A stretch of 64,000 nucleotides of DNA from Bradyrhizobium sp. 1 (GCF_023073315.1 NZ_JADPJH010000002.1:1-64000), one strand, 5' to 3'. Positions 27,305 through 38,158 are shown, numbered from the stretch's first letter. Program-made: numbers and translations. The notes: generated by a model not told the origin, from the sequence alone.

Positions 27305-28867
27305 CTATTTCAGCCACACATCCCAGAAATGAACGATGTAATAGGGCTCGAAGTTCGCGACCTTGGCGGCGTTGAAGCTTCGCATCGTGCCCATGTCGGC
27401 GATCTTGATCATGTAGGCCTGATCCAGCACGCGCTTCTCGATGTCGGCCCAGGCCGCGATGCGCTGTTTCGGATCGAGCGAGGCATAGAATTTGTCATAG
27501 GCCGTATCGAGAACCTGATCGTCCTTCACATGCGGGAAGGTGTAGATCATCACCTTCCATTGCTGCGGCCCGAGCAGCGGATTCGAGCAATAACCCGTGG
27601 TGGAGACATTCCAGACGCCGGTGCCGCGCTGCATGTTGCTGGCGTTGGTGGTCCAGTCGACGATGTCGACCGCGACGTTCATGCCGGCATCCTTCATCTG
27701 TTCGGACAGAACGAGGATGGCGTCGCGGAAATTTGGATAATTGGAGTTGGTCTGGAGTACGATCTTCTCGCCATTGTATCCGGCCTGCTTCAGCAACGCC
27801 TTGGCCTTGGCCGGATTGCGCTGGTCGTAATAGGGCTTCATGGCATCGCCCTGATAATAGGGGCTCGACGCGTAGACCAGCGAATGACCCGGCCGCGAGA
27901 TCTGCCCCATTGCCCCGGTAATGTCCTCGACATTGACCACCGCCTCGATTGCCTGGCGAATGAGCGGATTGTTGGTCAACGCAGCCTGCGTGTTCACGAC
28001 GAACACCTGCATGCAATAGGGAAAAATCTGCTGCGTCTTGATGTTCGCCTGGGCTTCAAATCGCTTGGCGAGATCGCGGGGGACATCGCCGATGACATCG
28101 GCGTTGCCGGTCTGCAATGCGGCAACGCGGGCATTCGCTTCAGGCACGAAATTGTAGCGAACCTGGTCGAGATAGGCAGTGCGGCGTCCGGCCAGCCCAT
28201 CCGGCCCCGGCGCGCTATCGTCGGGCACATAGGCGTCGAAGCGCTTGATGACGAGGTGACTGTCCTTGACCCATTCGCCCAGCATGAACGGACCAGTCCC
28301 GATGATGTCGATCTCGCGCGCCGCCTTGTCCTTCTGCTCGGCCGGCAGGATTTCGAACGGATAGACCGGCGACTTCAACACGTCGACGAACACCGCATTC
28401 GGCTTCTTCAGGCGGATCACGAAAGTTAGCGGATCCGGCGCCTCGAAGCCCTCGACATCGGCGAGCACGGACGCATTGGGGCTGACCTTGCGGTATCGCT
28501 CGAACGACGCCAGCACGTCGGCCGAATTCATCTCCTTGCCGTTGTGAAACTTGACGCCCTTGCGCAGCGTGAAAGTGAAGACCGTGGCATCCGCATTGGT
28601 GTCGATCTTCGAGGCCAGAACGGGCCTCGCATTGTAGTTGCCGTCGATCGCCACCAGCGGCTCGAAGATGTGATGGATGACCTCGAGCTCGACGAGGCTC
28701 GATGCGACATGGGGGTCGAGCGTACCGGGTCCGGACAGGTAGGCATAGACAAGGCTGCCGCCGCGGCGTGGTTCTGCGGCATGGAGCGGGTTCGCAAGCA
28801 CAACGAGGAAGGCGATTACCGAGCCGATCATGGCGATCGAACGAAATATGGAAGCAACGCTTGTCAT
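27305..28867 (-). CDS. Dipeptide-type ABC substrate-binding protein (family 5)
   Basis: A 520-residue periplasmic binding protein. The signal peptide ends at NPLHAAEP; family-5 features are GGSLVYAYLSGPGTLDPH, FTLRKGVKFHNGKEMNSADV and GTGPFMLGEW. I chose ATG at 28867, with AGGAAGG upstream; another ATG 30 bases earlier is possible. It follows the aminotransferase gene by 48 bases. Its ligand is probably the compound degraded by the amidase, acylase and oxygenase of the same series. Confidence 0.9.
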   Translation of the reverse strand: MTSVASIFRSIAMIGSVIAFLVVLANPLHAAEPRRGGSLVYAYLSGPGTLDPHVASSLVELEVIHHIFEPLVAIDGNYNARPVLASKIDTNADATVFTFTLRKGVKFHNGKEMNSADVLASFERYRKVSPNASVLADVEGFEAPDPLTFVIRLKKPNAVFVDVLKSPVYPFEILPAEQKDKAAREIDIIGTGPFMLGEWVKDSHLVIKRFDAYVPDDSAPGPDGLAGRRTAYLDQVRYNFVPEANARVAALQTGNADVIGDVPRDLAKRFEAQANIKTQQIFPYCMQVFVVNTQAALTNNPLIRQAIEAVVNVEDITGAMGQISRPGHSLVYASSPYYQGDAMKPYYDQRNPAKAKALLKQAGYNGEKIVLQTNSNYPNFRDAILVLSEQMKDAGMNVAVDIVDWTTNASNMQRGTGVWNVSTTGYCSNPLLGPQQWKVMIYTFPHVKDDQVLDTAYDKFYASLDPKQRIAAWADIEKRVLDQAYMIKIADMGTMRSFNAAKVANFEPYYIVHFWDVWLK

Positions 28868-28915
28868 CACAACTGCCTTCCTGTTGGGCTCCTGCATTAC
28901 CCGTTGTTCACGGCT

Positions 28916-30187
28916 TCACTGGATTACCTTCGCGGGTTGACGCCGATCGACGGACGCGGCGACCTGCTTGAGAGCGCCGTCCGTCGCCTCGAGGACGCGG
29001 TCGATGTCTGCGACCTGATGCGCCGCCGATAGAAACATGTTGTGCCAGGGATGCATATAGACGCCGCGCTGCAGCGCCTCCAACACGAAGCGATGGCCGA
29101 GCGTGAAATCCGGGTCGTCGTCGAACATGATCATCGGCATCTGCACCGGCCCGGTCTGCCGCAACGGCAGATCAAGCGCGCGCGCCTGTTGCTCCAATCC
29201 CTCGCGGAGCCGGCGGCCCATGGCTTCCATGGTTGCGATCGCGCCGGTCGCACGCAGCTTCGTGATGGTGGCGATCGCGGCCGCCATCGGCACTGCTGCA
29301 CACCAGAACGAGCCGGTGACGTAGACCTGCTGCGCGGCTTCACGAAAGCGATCGTTGCCGGTCACCGCCGCGAGCGGATGACCGTTGGCGATCGCCTTGC
29401 TCCAGCCGCACAGATCCGGCCGCACGCCGTGGGGCTCCCAACTGCCGCCTATATTGAGACGAAACCCCGCCCTGACGTCGTCGAGAACCAGCGCCGCACC
29501 GGCCGCATCGCAAATCCGCCGCACCGCTTGCGCAAATGCGAGTGTCGGCGCCTCCTGCTGGCGCTTCACGTCGTGACGAAATGCAGTCACCAGCACAGCC
29601 GCGAGGTCGCGGCCGGCCTCATCGGCGGCGCGCTCAAGACTTGCAACGTCATTGTAGTCATAGTGCAGGATGTGGGCGCGATCCTCCGCAGTGACGCCGG
29701 CCAGCGAGGGCGTGCACCACGGCGCGGCGCCGTGATAGGAGCCCCTCGCCACCAGCACCTTGCGCCGCTGCGTCCCCGCACGCGCGATGGTCACGCAAGC
29801 CGTCATCGCGTCGCTGCCGTTCTTGGCGAACAGCACCCAGTCAGCGTGCGGAATGGTCTCGACCACGAGCTCCGCGAGTTCAACCTGGCATTCAGCCGGT
29901 CCCGTCATGAGGTCGCCGCGGCCGCGCTGCTCCGCAGCGGCGGCCTCTACATCAGGATCGCCATAACCAAGCACCATGGGCCCGTAGCCGCACATCAGGT
30001 CGATATATTCGGTGCCCTGGACATCCCAGAGCCGGCAACCGCGCGCGCTGCGAAAGAATTGCGGATAGCCGGGCGGCAGCCGGGCTACATTCATGTGTCC
30101 CCACATGCCGCCGGGAATGACCTTGCGGGCCCGCGCCCGCAGCGCCTCGTCCGGAGCAAGCGAGCCAGGTATCGCGTGAGGTGCCAT
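28916..30187 (-). CDS. Class III PLP aminotransferase (glutamate-1-semialdehyde mutase-like)
   Basis: A 423-residue PLP enzyme starting MAPHAIPG, with GAGGGGAC-like Shine-Dalgarno sequence upstream. Conserved points are KNGSDAMTACVTIARA, the cofactor-binding aspartate in LVLDDVRAGFR and the Schiff-base Lys264 in GWSKAIANGHP. It is not a housekeeping hemL: the order and neighbours are catabolic. It could move or remove an amino group from the transported substrate or a cleavage product. It is the first gene of a nine-gene minus-strand series and faces the GntR regulator. Confidence 0.86.
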   Translation of the reverse strand: MAPHAIPGSLAPDEALRARARKVIPGGMWGHMNVARLPPGYPQFFRSARGCRLWDVQGTEYIDLMCGYGPMVLGYGDPDVEAAAAEQRGRGDLMTGPAECQVELAELVVETIPHADWVLFAKNGSDAMTACVTIARAGTQRRKVLVARGSYHGAAPWCTPSLAGVTAEDRAHILHYDYNDVASLERAADEAGRDLAAVLVTAFRHDVKRQQEAPTLAFAQAVRRICDAAGAALVLDDVRAGFRLNIGGSWEPHGVRPDLCGWSKAIANGHPLAAVTGNDRFREAAQQVYVTGSFWCAAVPMAAAIATITKLRATGAIATMEAMGRRLREGLEQQARALDLPLRQTGPVQMPMIMFDDDPDFTLGHRFVLEALQRGVYMHPWHNMFLSAAHQVADIDRVLEATDGALKQVAASVDRRQPAKVIQ

Positions 30188-30236
30188 CGCATGTCCCCTC
30201 GTTTCGGATGGGCCGCGCCGTTGCGCCAGCATTTCA

Positions 30237-30249
30237 ATATATGATATAT
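30237..30249. promoter_or_regulatory. Palindrome ATATAT-G-ATATAT, candidate GntR operator
   Basis: A perfect 6-bp inverted repeat around a central G in the 172-bp space between the divergent aminotransferase and GntR genes. AT-rich palindromes of this kind, in an otherwise GC-rich region, are common operators for FCD-type GntR regulators. It lies 50 bases upstream of the aminotransferase start, so bound protein could block its promoter. Confidence 0.5.
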
Positions 30250-30359
30250 CACAGCCATGGAAGCGTCTCACGACTTTTAGTCTTGCAACGACAGCCTGCG
30301 GACGTGCATGGCGTGCATAGATACCGGTCGCTCTAATTCAACTGGAAGCAGCCCCCTCG

Positions 30360-31070
30360 ATGCCCAACGACGCTGTCGGTCTGGTCAGCCGCGATAATCT
30401 GACGGCCCGCGTGTTTCAGGAACTGCGGCTTGCGCTGATGGAGGGACGCTTTCGTCCGGGCCATCGCTTCAAGATCCGCGAGCTCGCCGAAACGATGGGC
30501 GTCTCGGAAACGCCCATTCGCGAAGCGTTGATGCAGCTGGTGCGCGCGCGCGTGCTCAGCATGCAGGCGAGCCGCTGGATCGAGGTCGCACACCTCAGCG
30601 CATCGCAGTATCAGGAATTGCGAAGCATCCGGATCCTGCTCGAGGGACTGGCCGCCGAGCGCGCGACCAGCCGGATCTCCAAGGCCGATATCGCCAACCT
30701 CAAGAAATATCATCAGGCGCTGGTGTCCGCAGAACGCGGCGAGCGCTGGCGCGAAGCCGTGGAGGTGAACTGGCAATTCCACCACACGCTCTACAAGGCC
30801 GCCGACGCGCCGGAACTGCTCGAAATGATCGAAACGATCTGGCTGCGCAACGGCCCCATGCTCAACATGCTCTACCCGCATGCGGCCCCGACCTATCCAG
30901 GGCGTCACCAGCATCTGAACGTGATCGACGGTCTGGTGGCGAAAGATCCCGAAGCCGTCAAAAAATCGATCCAGGCCGACCTGCTGGAGGGTGGCGCGAG
31001 ATTGCTGCAGCTTCTTCGGGACATCGAGGCCGGCACCGCGCCGACCACCATCGATGTCGCTGCGAAATAG
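30360..31070 (+). CDS. GntR-family transcriptional regulator (FCD subfamily)
   Basis: A 236-residue regulator with an N-terminal winged helix (PGHRFKIRELAETMGVSETP then IREALMQLV) and an all-helical FCD ligand-binding domain that includes NWQFHHTLYKAAD, with histidines expected to bind metal. It is divergent from the aminotransferase/dipeptide-transporter series and is the natural candidate for its control. The ligand is unknown. It could also act on the enolase-superfamily gene downstream, although that gene points the other way. Confidence 0.88.
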   Translation: MPNDAVGLVSRDNLTARVFQELRLALMEGRFRPGHRFKIRELAETMGVSETPIREALMQLVRARVLSMQASRWIEVAHLSASQYQELRSIRILLEGLAAERATSRISKADIANLKKYHQALVSAERGERWREAVEVNWQFHHTLYKAADAPELLEMIETIWLRNGPMLNMLYPHAAPTYPGRHQHLNVIDGLVAKDPEAVKKSIQADLLEGGARLLQLLRDIEAGTAPTTIDVAAK

Positions 31071-31214
31071 TCGAGGGCTGCCGTTGTACCTCGGCCAACG
31101 TCATCACCCGCTCGACGTCCTCTCCCGCCTACTTGGCAGATCCGGCCCATCGATGCCGGCGCAAGCGATCGCACCTTGGTAGCCCGCCGCGCCTGACGAA
31201 CCGTGCCCTCGGAC

Positions 31215-32339
31215 CTATATGCTGCGATAACAAGCGATAGCTGAAAGATCTGGCGCAATTCCGAGCCCGGGCTCTTCGCTCAGCAAAACGGTGCCTTCGC
31301 GCACGGTCTCGACTGGACCGCAGAACAGATCCCGCAGCGGATTGTCGTTGGCGTCGACCTCGAGCCATCCGTCGCCTCCAGTGCCCGCGAGGAGATGGGC
31401 CGAGGCAAGCAGTCCGATGCCGCCACCGAGATAATGCGGGCAGAACGTTTTGCCGGACTTCAGAACGTCTCGCGCGAGGCCGGCGCAGGCGCTCAGCCCG
31501 CCCCATTTCGCGATGTCGGGCTGAACCACGCCGAGCACGTCTTCTGCCAGAACCTCCTTGAAGCCCGCAACGCTGGAGATGTTCTCGCCCGCGGCAATCG
31601 GCATCGTCGCGCTCGCCCGCAGCTTGCGCCATTCCTCGCGCGGCCGGTCGGCGCGGATCGGCTCCTCGAGCCAGCGCAGATCGAACGCGGCCAAGCGCGG
31701 CAGCATCTCCAATGCCTGATCTACCGACCAGCCCTGATTGGCATCCGTGGCGAGCATGCCCGTGCCGACGACGGCGCGCAGCGCAGAAAGGTTAGCGAGG
31801 TCCGTCTCCGCACCGAACCCGACCTTCAGCTTCAACGCGCGATGGCCGCGCTTGAGCGCGGCTTCGGCTGTCCGTGTGGCGCCGCCGGGATTGATGCCGC
31901 TGGCATAGACCTTGATCGTGCCCGACTGGCCGCCGAGCAACCGCCACAGCGGCAAGCGCTGCCGCCTTGCGGTGAGATCCCACAGCGCAAGATCGATGCC
32001 CGAAATTCCTTGCGCGAACGGACCGGGCTCGCCGCATTGAAGTGCAAGGACCTCGGTACCCTCAGTCAGGGCCTCGAAAGCCTGCGCTGGGCCGTCGAAC
32101 CTGCGCCCGACAAGACCCGGCGCAAGCACTTCATTGACAAGCCGGGCGCGATGCTCCGCGCCTGGGGCGGGAAAGTTGGACCAGGCTTCACCCCAACCCT
32201 CGACGCCGTCTTCGTCGACAACGCGAACGAAGACGGCGGGACGATTGAGCATCTTGCCGAACGATGTCACCACCGGCGTCGCCAGCGGGTAGCGATAGCA
32301 GATCGCCTCGATCGAACGGATGGTGAAGCTGTCAGTCAT
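31215..32339 (-). CDS. Enolase-superfamily enzyme (mandelate racemase/muconate lactonising type)
   Basis: A 374-residue acid-sugar dehydratase, racemase or cycloisomerase. The catalytic KxK pair is Lys170/Lys172 (LKLKVG); metal ligands are Asp199 (ATDANQGW), Glu225/226 (WLEEPI) and Glu252 (AAGENIS); Asp275 (QPDIAKWGG) and His302 (CPHYLGGGIG) would form the second base dyad, placing it in the mandelate racemase group. It lies 18 bases after the aldolase gene in the kinase-aldolase operon, so an aldonic or keto sugar acid is plausible. Exact reaction unknown. Confidence 0.86.
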   Translation of the reverse strand: MTDSFTIRSIEAICYRYPLATPVVTSFGKMLNRPAVFVRVVDEDGVEGWGEAWSNFPAPGAEHRARLVNEVLAPGLVGRRFDGPAQAFEALTEGTEVLALQCGEPGPFAQGISGIDLALWDLTARRQRLPLWRLLGGQSGTIKVYASGINPGGATRTAEAALKRGHRALKLKVGFGAETDLANLSALRAVVGTGMLATDANQGWSVDQALEMLPRLAAFDLRWLEEPIRADRPREEWRKLRASATMPIAAGENISSVAGFKEVLAEDVLGVVQPDIAKWGGLSACAGLARDVLKSGKTFCPHYLGGGIGLLASAHLLAGTGGDGWLEVDANDNPLRDLFCGPVETVREGTVLLSEEPGLGIAPDLSAIACYRSI

Positions 32340-32357
32340 GTTGCAGCCTCTACCATC

Positions 32358-33395
32358 TCAGTAGGCGCGCGCGAAGTCACCTTCCTGCTTAATATCCGTG
32401 AAGACCGGATAGCGCGCTTTCCATGCGGTGCCCTTGGCCGTCGTCAGTTCGCTGAGCCGTTCGAGCACGTTGAGGCCATCCTTGCGCAGGCTGGCCGAAA
32501 CCGCCGCGCGATCCGGGAAATTCTTCAGGACGGCGTCGAGCCAGATCGTACGGCCGGCGAGGAAGCCGCTTGCGCCTGCGGCATAGGAGTAATCGAGCAC
32601 CAGCTCGAACTTTTCCGGCGCGGCGCCGCCAGAGAGCAGCACCCAGGGGATGTTCCGTTCGCGGCAGATATCGCCGATCGCATCGAACTCCTTCTGCGCG
32701 GCCTTCGCTCCTGCGCTGCCGTCGCGGGCCGGCAGGCTGTTGGCGGCAAGCGGGCTCTCCAGCTTAAGCAGGTCGACGCAATATTCCGGCTTGGCAAACT
32801 CACGCACGCTGTCGATGACGAGGCCGGGGAGCTTGCCGGGCGATTCCACATAATCGGCAGTATGATTGGCGCTGCCGAGGAACGGATAGACCAGCAGCTC
32901 GAGCACGTACGGGATATCATGTCGGGCGCAGTCTTCGCCGATCTCACGGACAAACCGCTTCTGGTGCTCGTTGACGGCGGCATCGGCGTCCGGCCGGTAC
33001 CAGGCCAGCACCTTGACAGCATCGCCGCCCATGGCGCGGATCTTCTCCACGCTCCAATTGGTGATCGCGCGCGACCTGCGGCCACCCGCGGTTTCCTCGA
33101 CGCGATGCTCTTCCAGCGTCATGATCAAGCCACAGCGCGGCGGCAGCAGATCGATCGCGGCTGGCACCGCAAAGTTCGGATCGAACAGCATCGAGCTGCA
33201 ATGCGGCGCGAGGTTCTCGACCAGGAGCCGCTTGGCCGCCGTGACGTCGGAATATTCGACCTGATCCCGCGTGATGCCTTTTGCTTTCGCGATGGCATCG
33301 AACAGTGGCGGCCGCTGGTCCAGCGCGACCATGCGAAAGTGGCCATCCGCGTCAGCAAGCCGTGACAGGCCGCGGTTCTTTCCAATCGTTCTCAT
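32358..33395 (-). CDS. Class I aldolase of the LacD/YihT family
   Basis: A 345-residue aldolase related to tagatose-1,6-bisphosphate aldolase (LacD) and sulfofructose-1-phosphate aldolase (YihT). Matching points are MVALDQRPP near residue 22, VKVLAWYRPDADA near 130, the predicted Schiff-base Lys211 in LLKLESPLAA, WVLLSGGA and the phosphate-site Arg282 in GASGFLAGRTIW. ATG at 33395 makes an ATGA overlap with the kinase gene, a strong sign that they act in sequence: kinase first, then cleavage to two three-carbon units. Whether the substrate is a tagatose/fructose-type phosphate or a sulfosugar phosphate is not settled by sequence. Confidence 0.83.
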   Translation of the reverse strand: MRTIGKNRGLSRLADADGHFRMVALDQRPPLFDAIAKAKGITRDQVEYSDVTAAKRLLVENLAPHCSSMLFDPNFAVPAAIDLLPPRCGLIMTLEEHRVEETAGGRRSRAITNWSVEKIRAMGGDAVKVLAWYRPDADAAVNEHQKRFVREIGEDCARHDIPYVLELLVYPFLGSANHTADYVESPGKLPGLVIDSVREFAKPEYCVDLLKLESPLAANSLPARDGSAGAKAAQKEFDAIGDICRERNIPWVLLSGGAAPEKFELVLDYSYAAGASGFLAGRTIWLDAVLKNFPDRAAVSASLRKDGLNVLERLSELTTAKGTAWKARYPVFTDIKQEGDFARAY

Positions 33396-34347
33396 GGCTT
33401 CGTCCTCATGAATACAAGACACTCGTTGATATCGGGGATTCCGTTGCGACCGCCGGCGTGGCGGCATTTCATCGCCGCCGTCGCCGCCGAAAACGCCATG
33501 GCGGCGCGCACCTCCAGGCCGGCACCGATCGCCAACGCATAGGCGCCGTGGAAGACGTCGCCCGCGCCTGTGGTGTCGACGACGTCGACTGCGTAGGCAG
33601 CCTGTCGGTGCAGTTCGCCATTCTCGTACCAGCTCACGCCGACCTCACCACGCGTGACGGCGATGACGCGGCAGCCGAAGCGCGCGAGTGCTGCGAGGGA
33701 TTCATCATTGGCCGAGCCAGCAAACGACGTAAGCGCGGGCTCGGAGAAGATCGCGTGGTCGGTCAGCGGCAGCAGCCGCTCGAACACCTCGGCATCAGCC
33801 ATGTCGCCGTCGAGCACCGTCGGAATGCGCCGCGCGCGCGCTTCCCGGAACAGAGTCGCAGCGCCTTCGACCCAGCGCGGATCGGCGAGCACAGATGATG
33901 CGCGCGCAACGGCTTCGAGCGCGAGCCAGTCCGCGGCTTCAGGGAAAAGCCCGCGGAAGTTGACGATTTGCCGCTCGCCGCTGCTGTCGACAATGACGCC
34001 TGAAACCGACGAGCGGCCATCCGGAAACAGCAGGAAATGTTCGACGTCGACGCCTTCAGCCGTGAAGGCCGACTTCATCTCATGCCCTGCAGCGTCGTTC
34101 CCTGCCCGCCCCCAGAACGCAACGGACGCGCCGAGCTTTGCCACTGCGACGCTCGCATTGGCGGCCATGCCGCCACCGAGCGTGCCGTACTCGATGGCCT
34201 TGATCTTCTCGCTTCCCCCCGCGAACGGCCGATCAACGCGCCAGACCTGGTCGAGCGCTGATAGCCCGAGGCAGATCACGTGCACGGGCTTTGCGCCGGA
34301 CGCGATGTCCGCCAGTGCCGAGAGATCGCCGATGTCGGCTGACGCGC

Positions 34348-34351
<4 letters not shown>
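33392..34351 (-). CDS. PfkB-family sugar kinase resembling sulfofructose kinase YihV
   Basis: A 319-residue ribokinase-family enzyme starting with GTG at 34351, overlapping the ATPase stop by 4 bases. It has the GG motif (GTLGGGMAANASVAV) and the anion-hole/catalytic motif DTTGAGDVFHGA with Asp265. It follows E. coli YihV through VLADPRW, TVLDGD, HAIFSEPAL and GGRNGIPD. Residues that I recall as sulfonate contacts in YihV (Lys27, Asn109, Arg138) have counterparts Lys49, Asn131 and Arg159. These may be conserved more widely, so a ketose kinase is the safe call. Confidence 0.84.
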
Positions 34352-35421
<1,070 letters not shown>

Positions 35422-35426
35422 GATTG

Positions 35427-36431
35427 CTAATCCAGCGCCAGCACGGGCTTGATCAGCTCGCCCTTGGCGAAGCGGGCGAAACTTTCGGGCAACGCCTGCA
35501 GGCCGAACTCGCCGTCGACGAGAACGCGGTATTCGTCCTTGTACTTGCGCAGCAGCTCGACATTCGGCTCGAAATCCTGGAACGGGAAGTAGAAGGTCCG
35601 GATCATGTAGAAATCCTTGCGGCGGAACACCTTGCCTTCCTCGATGGTCCAGGGCGCGGCGTTCTCGCCGACAAGCACCAGCGCGCCGCGCGGCAGGACC
35701 AGCTCGATGCCGAGATTGCGCGCCGCATGTGCGCCGGAGCATTCCATGATGAGCGCGAAGCGCTTCGAGGTATCCCCGACGGGATGCGGCTTTGCGCCGA
35801 AGGATTGCGCGATCTTCAACCGGGCCGCGTTGGGATCGGCGACGTAGATGTCGTTGTAGCCGAGCGCGCGGAGCGCCAGCACGACACCGAGGCCGACCGG
35901 CCCCGCGCCCATCACAAGGACAGGTCCGGCCTCGTTCGGCGGTACCACACGGCTGACGAAGCGGACGGCGTGGCCCGAGGTGCCGATGGTGTCGAGCAGC
36001 AGCGGCGCCAGGCTGTCCTCGATATCATCGGGCACCGGCAGCAGGCAGTTTTCCGGCACCGGGACGTATTCGGCATAGCCTCCGGGCCTGTTCCAGCCGA
36101 TCAGGCTGGAGACTTCCAGGCACATCTGGGTATCGCCGCGCTTGCAGGCGGCGCAGTGGTCGCAATGCAAAGGGATATAGACGGCGCAACGGCGGCCATG
36201 CAGGCGATGACCGGGCTGCTCGACGACGCCAAAGATTTCATGGCCCGCGGTGAATTCGGCGCCCTTGTGCCAGAGCTTGAAATCCGAGCCACACAGCGCC
36301 GTGCGCGAGACGCGGACCAGCACCTCGCCCGTGCCGAGTTCAGGCATCGCGACACGCTCGATGGTGATGCGATCGTTGCCGTGGAAGACCGCGGCCTGCA
36401 TGATCGAGTTCGGGCGGGGAGACATATTCAT
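35427..36431 (-). CDS. Zinc-dependent medium-chain dehydrogenase (polyol/alcohol type)
   Basis: A 334-residue MDR-family enzyme. Catalytic zinc ligands are suggested by ALCGSDF and GHE, the structural zinc site by HCDHCAACKRGDTQMC, and the NAD(P)-binding fold by VLVMGAGPVGLG. It lies between the ABC permease and ATPase genes. With a ketose-type kinase and an aldolase downstream, oxidation of an imported polyol to a ketose is the simplest role. ATG at 36431 is used; TTG one codon earlier is possible. Confidence 0.86.
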   Translation of the reverse strand: MNMSPRPNSIMQAAVFHGNDRITIERVAMPELGTGEVLVRVSRTALCGSDFKLWHKGAEFTAGHEIFGVVEQPGHRLHGRRCAVYIPLHCDHCAACKRGDTQMCLEVSSLIGWNRPGGYAEYVPVPENCLLPVPDDIEDSLAPLLLDTIGTSGHAVRFVSRVVPPNEAGPVLVMGAGPVGLGVVLALRALGYNDIYVADPNAARLKIAQSFGAKPHPVGDTSKRFALIMECSGAHAARNLGIELVLPRGALVLVGENAAPWTIEEGKVFRRKDFYMIRTFYFPFQDFEPNVELLRKYKDEYRVLVDGEFGLQALPESFARFAKGELIKPVLALD

Positions 36432-36438
36432 CAAATAC

Positions 36439-37266
36439 CTAGCCTTTCACCGCGCCGAGCGTCAGTCCCGACACCAGCCAACGCTGAACCAGGGCCGCCA
36501 GCACCAGCGGCGGCAATGCGATCAGCGTTGCCGCGGCCATGAGGGCGCCCCATTGCGTCGAGCCTTCGCCGATGAAGTTGAAGGCCGCCGCGATCAGCGT
36601 CTTGGTGTCGCCGTTGGAGAGCACCAGCGCAAACAGGAAGTAGTTCCACGAGAAAACGAAGGCGAGGATCGCCGATACGGCGACGCCGGATGCCACCAGC
36701 GGTATCGCTATGCGCCAGAGGATGCGCGTGACGCTGCATCCATCCACCTGTGCGGCTTCGAAGACGCTGCGCGGAATAGCGTCGAACGACGGCAGCAGCA
36801 CCCAGATCACGATCGGCAGCGTGATCACGGCGTGGCTCAGGATCAGCGCGGTGTAGGAGCCGATCATGCCGATTTGCCGGAACATGACGTACCATGGCAG
36901 CAGGAAAAGCGTGCCCGGCGCCATGCGCGCCGCCAGCGTCAGGATCGCGGGCCACGTAATTCGCGTCCAGGAGACGGCGAACGCGGCAGGAATCCCGAAC
37001 AGCAGCCCCAGCGCGGTCGAACCGACGGTGACGATCAGGCTGTTGAGTGCATAACTCAGGAACGGCGTGGTCCTGGTCAGTTCAGCGTAATTTTCCAGCG
37101 TCGGCGAGAACATCAACGTCGGCGGATAGGCCGTGACCTCAAAGGACGGCTTGAACGAGGACAACACCATCCAGATCGTCGGCGCCATGATGAGCACGCC
37201 GGCGATCACGAGTTGCACCGTGTTGAGCCAACGGATCCAGCGGTCGGTATTGACGGCATCGTTCAT
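36439..37266 (-). CDS. Polyol/sugar ABC transporter permease (MalG type)
   Basis: A 275-residue permease with six membrane segments, an EAA loop (PRSVFEAAQVDGCSVTRI) and the C-terminal GLTLGAVKG. ATG at 37266 lies just after the stop of the MalF-type gene; the frame can be extended to 37308 but only into that gene. It works with the protein at 37271-38158. Confidence 0.9.
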   Translation of the reverse strand: MNDAVNTDRWIRWLNTVQLVIAGVLIMAPTIWMVLSSFKPSFEVTAYPPTLMFSPTLENYAELTRTTPFLSYALNSLIVTVGSTALGLLFGIPAAFAVSWTRITWPAILTLAARMAPGTLFLLPWYVMFRQIGMIGSYTALILSHAVITLPIVIWVLLPSFDAIPRSVFEAAQVDGCSVTRILWRIAIPLVASGVAVSAILAFVFSWNYFLFALVLSNGDTKTLIAAAFNFIGEGSTQWGALMAAATLIALPPLVLAALVQRWLVSGLTLGAVKG

Positions 37267-37270
37267 GACA

Positions 37271-38158
37271 TCACCACGCCACTGCGCCGCGCAGGCGGTT
37301 GAAGGCAAGCACCGCGCCGAACACGATCGCCGTCAGCGTCAGCATCAGGGCGCTGGCGTAACCAATGTTGAAGAATTCGAAGCCGACGCGGAAGCCGTAG
37401 ATGTTGAGCGTGTTCGAGGCATTGCCCGGCCCGCCCTGGGTGGTGATGTAGATGATGTCGAAGAAGCGCAGGAGATCGACGCTGCGCAGGATCGCCGCGG
37501 TGACGATGGTCGGCAGCAGCAGCGGCAATGTGATGCGCTGGAAGGTCTTGAACGGGGACGCGCCGTCGATCTGCGCGGCTTCATAGACGCTCGGCGGCAG
37601 CGATTGCAATCCGCCCAGCACGATCAGCGCCACGTAGGGCGTCCACTGCCAGCTGTCGATCAGCGCGACCGTCGGAATGACCCATGTTGGCGAAGCCAGC
37701 CAGTCCGATGGCGGCAGGCCGAACGACTGCAGGATATAATTGGCCGCACCCAGCGAGGGATCGAGGATCACCAGCCACATCATACCGGCGACGACAGGCG
37801 GCATCATGAAGGGCGAGATGAACAGCGAGCGTACGATGCCCGGCAGGCGCTTGGCGTGAAACAGCACCAGCGCCAGCCAGACGCCGAACACAAGTTGGAG
37901 CGCCAGCGACAGCACGAACAGCGCAATGGTGATCCACAGCCCGTTCCAGAATTCGTAATCGGAGATCAGCTTCGCATAATTGGCGAGACCAGCGAAGGAC
38001 TGCTTGCCGGTCGAGGAAAACGTCTGGAACCCGAGCCAGATCGTATAGACGACCGGAAACGCGATCATCGCGACCGTGAAGATCACGGCTGGCGCCGAAA
38101 GCGCCGCCATTTCCAGCTTCTGCCGATCCTGCGTGAGTGTCGCAGCCGCATCAGACAT
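37271..38158 (-). CDS. Polyol/sugar ABC transporter permease (MalF type)
   Basis: A 295-residue permease. The EAA loop PPSVYEAAQIDGASPFKTFQ and FFDIIYITTQGGPGNASNTL are characteristic of MalF-like subunits of polyol and glycerol-type importers. It starts 58 bases after the binding-protein gene. Confidence 0.9.
   Translation of the reverse strand: MSDAAATLTQDRQKLEMAALSAPAVIFTVAMIAFPVVYTIWLGFQTFSSTGKQSFAGLANYAKLISDYEFWNGLWITIALFVLSLALQLVFGVWLALVLFHAKRLPGIVRSLFISPFMMPPVVAGMMWLVILDPSLGAANYILQSFGLPPSDWLASPTWVIPTVALIDSWQWTPYVALIVLGGLQSLPPSVYEAAQIDGASPFKTFQRITLPLLLPTIVTAAILRSVDLLRFFDIIYITTQGGPGNASNTLNIYGFRVGFEFFNIGYASALMLTLTAIVFGAVLAFNRLRGAVAW

Noticed and set aside
31395..33365. 656-residue plus-strand frame over the enolase-superfamily and aldolase genes
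   Set aside because: Antisense shadow; the minus-strand genes carry complete catalytic motifs.
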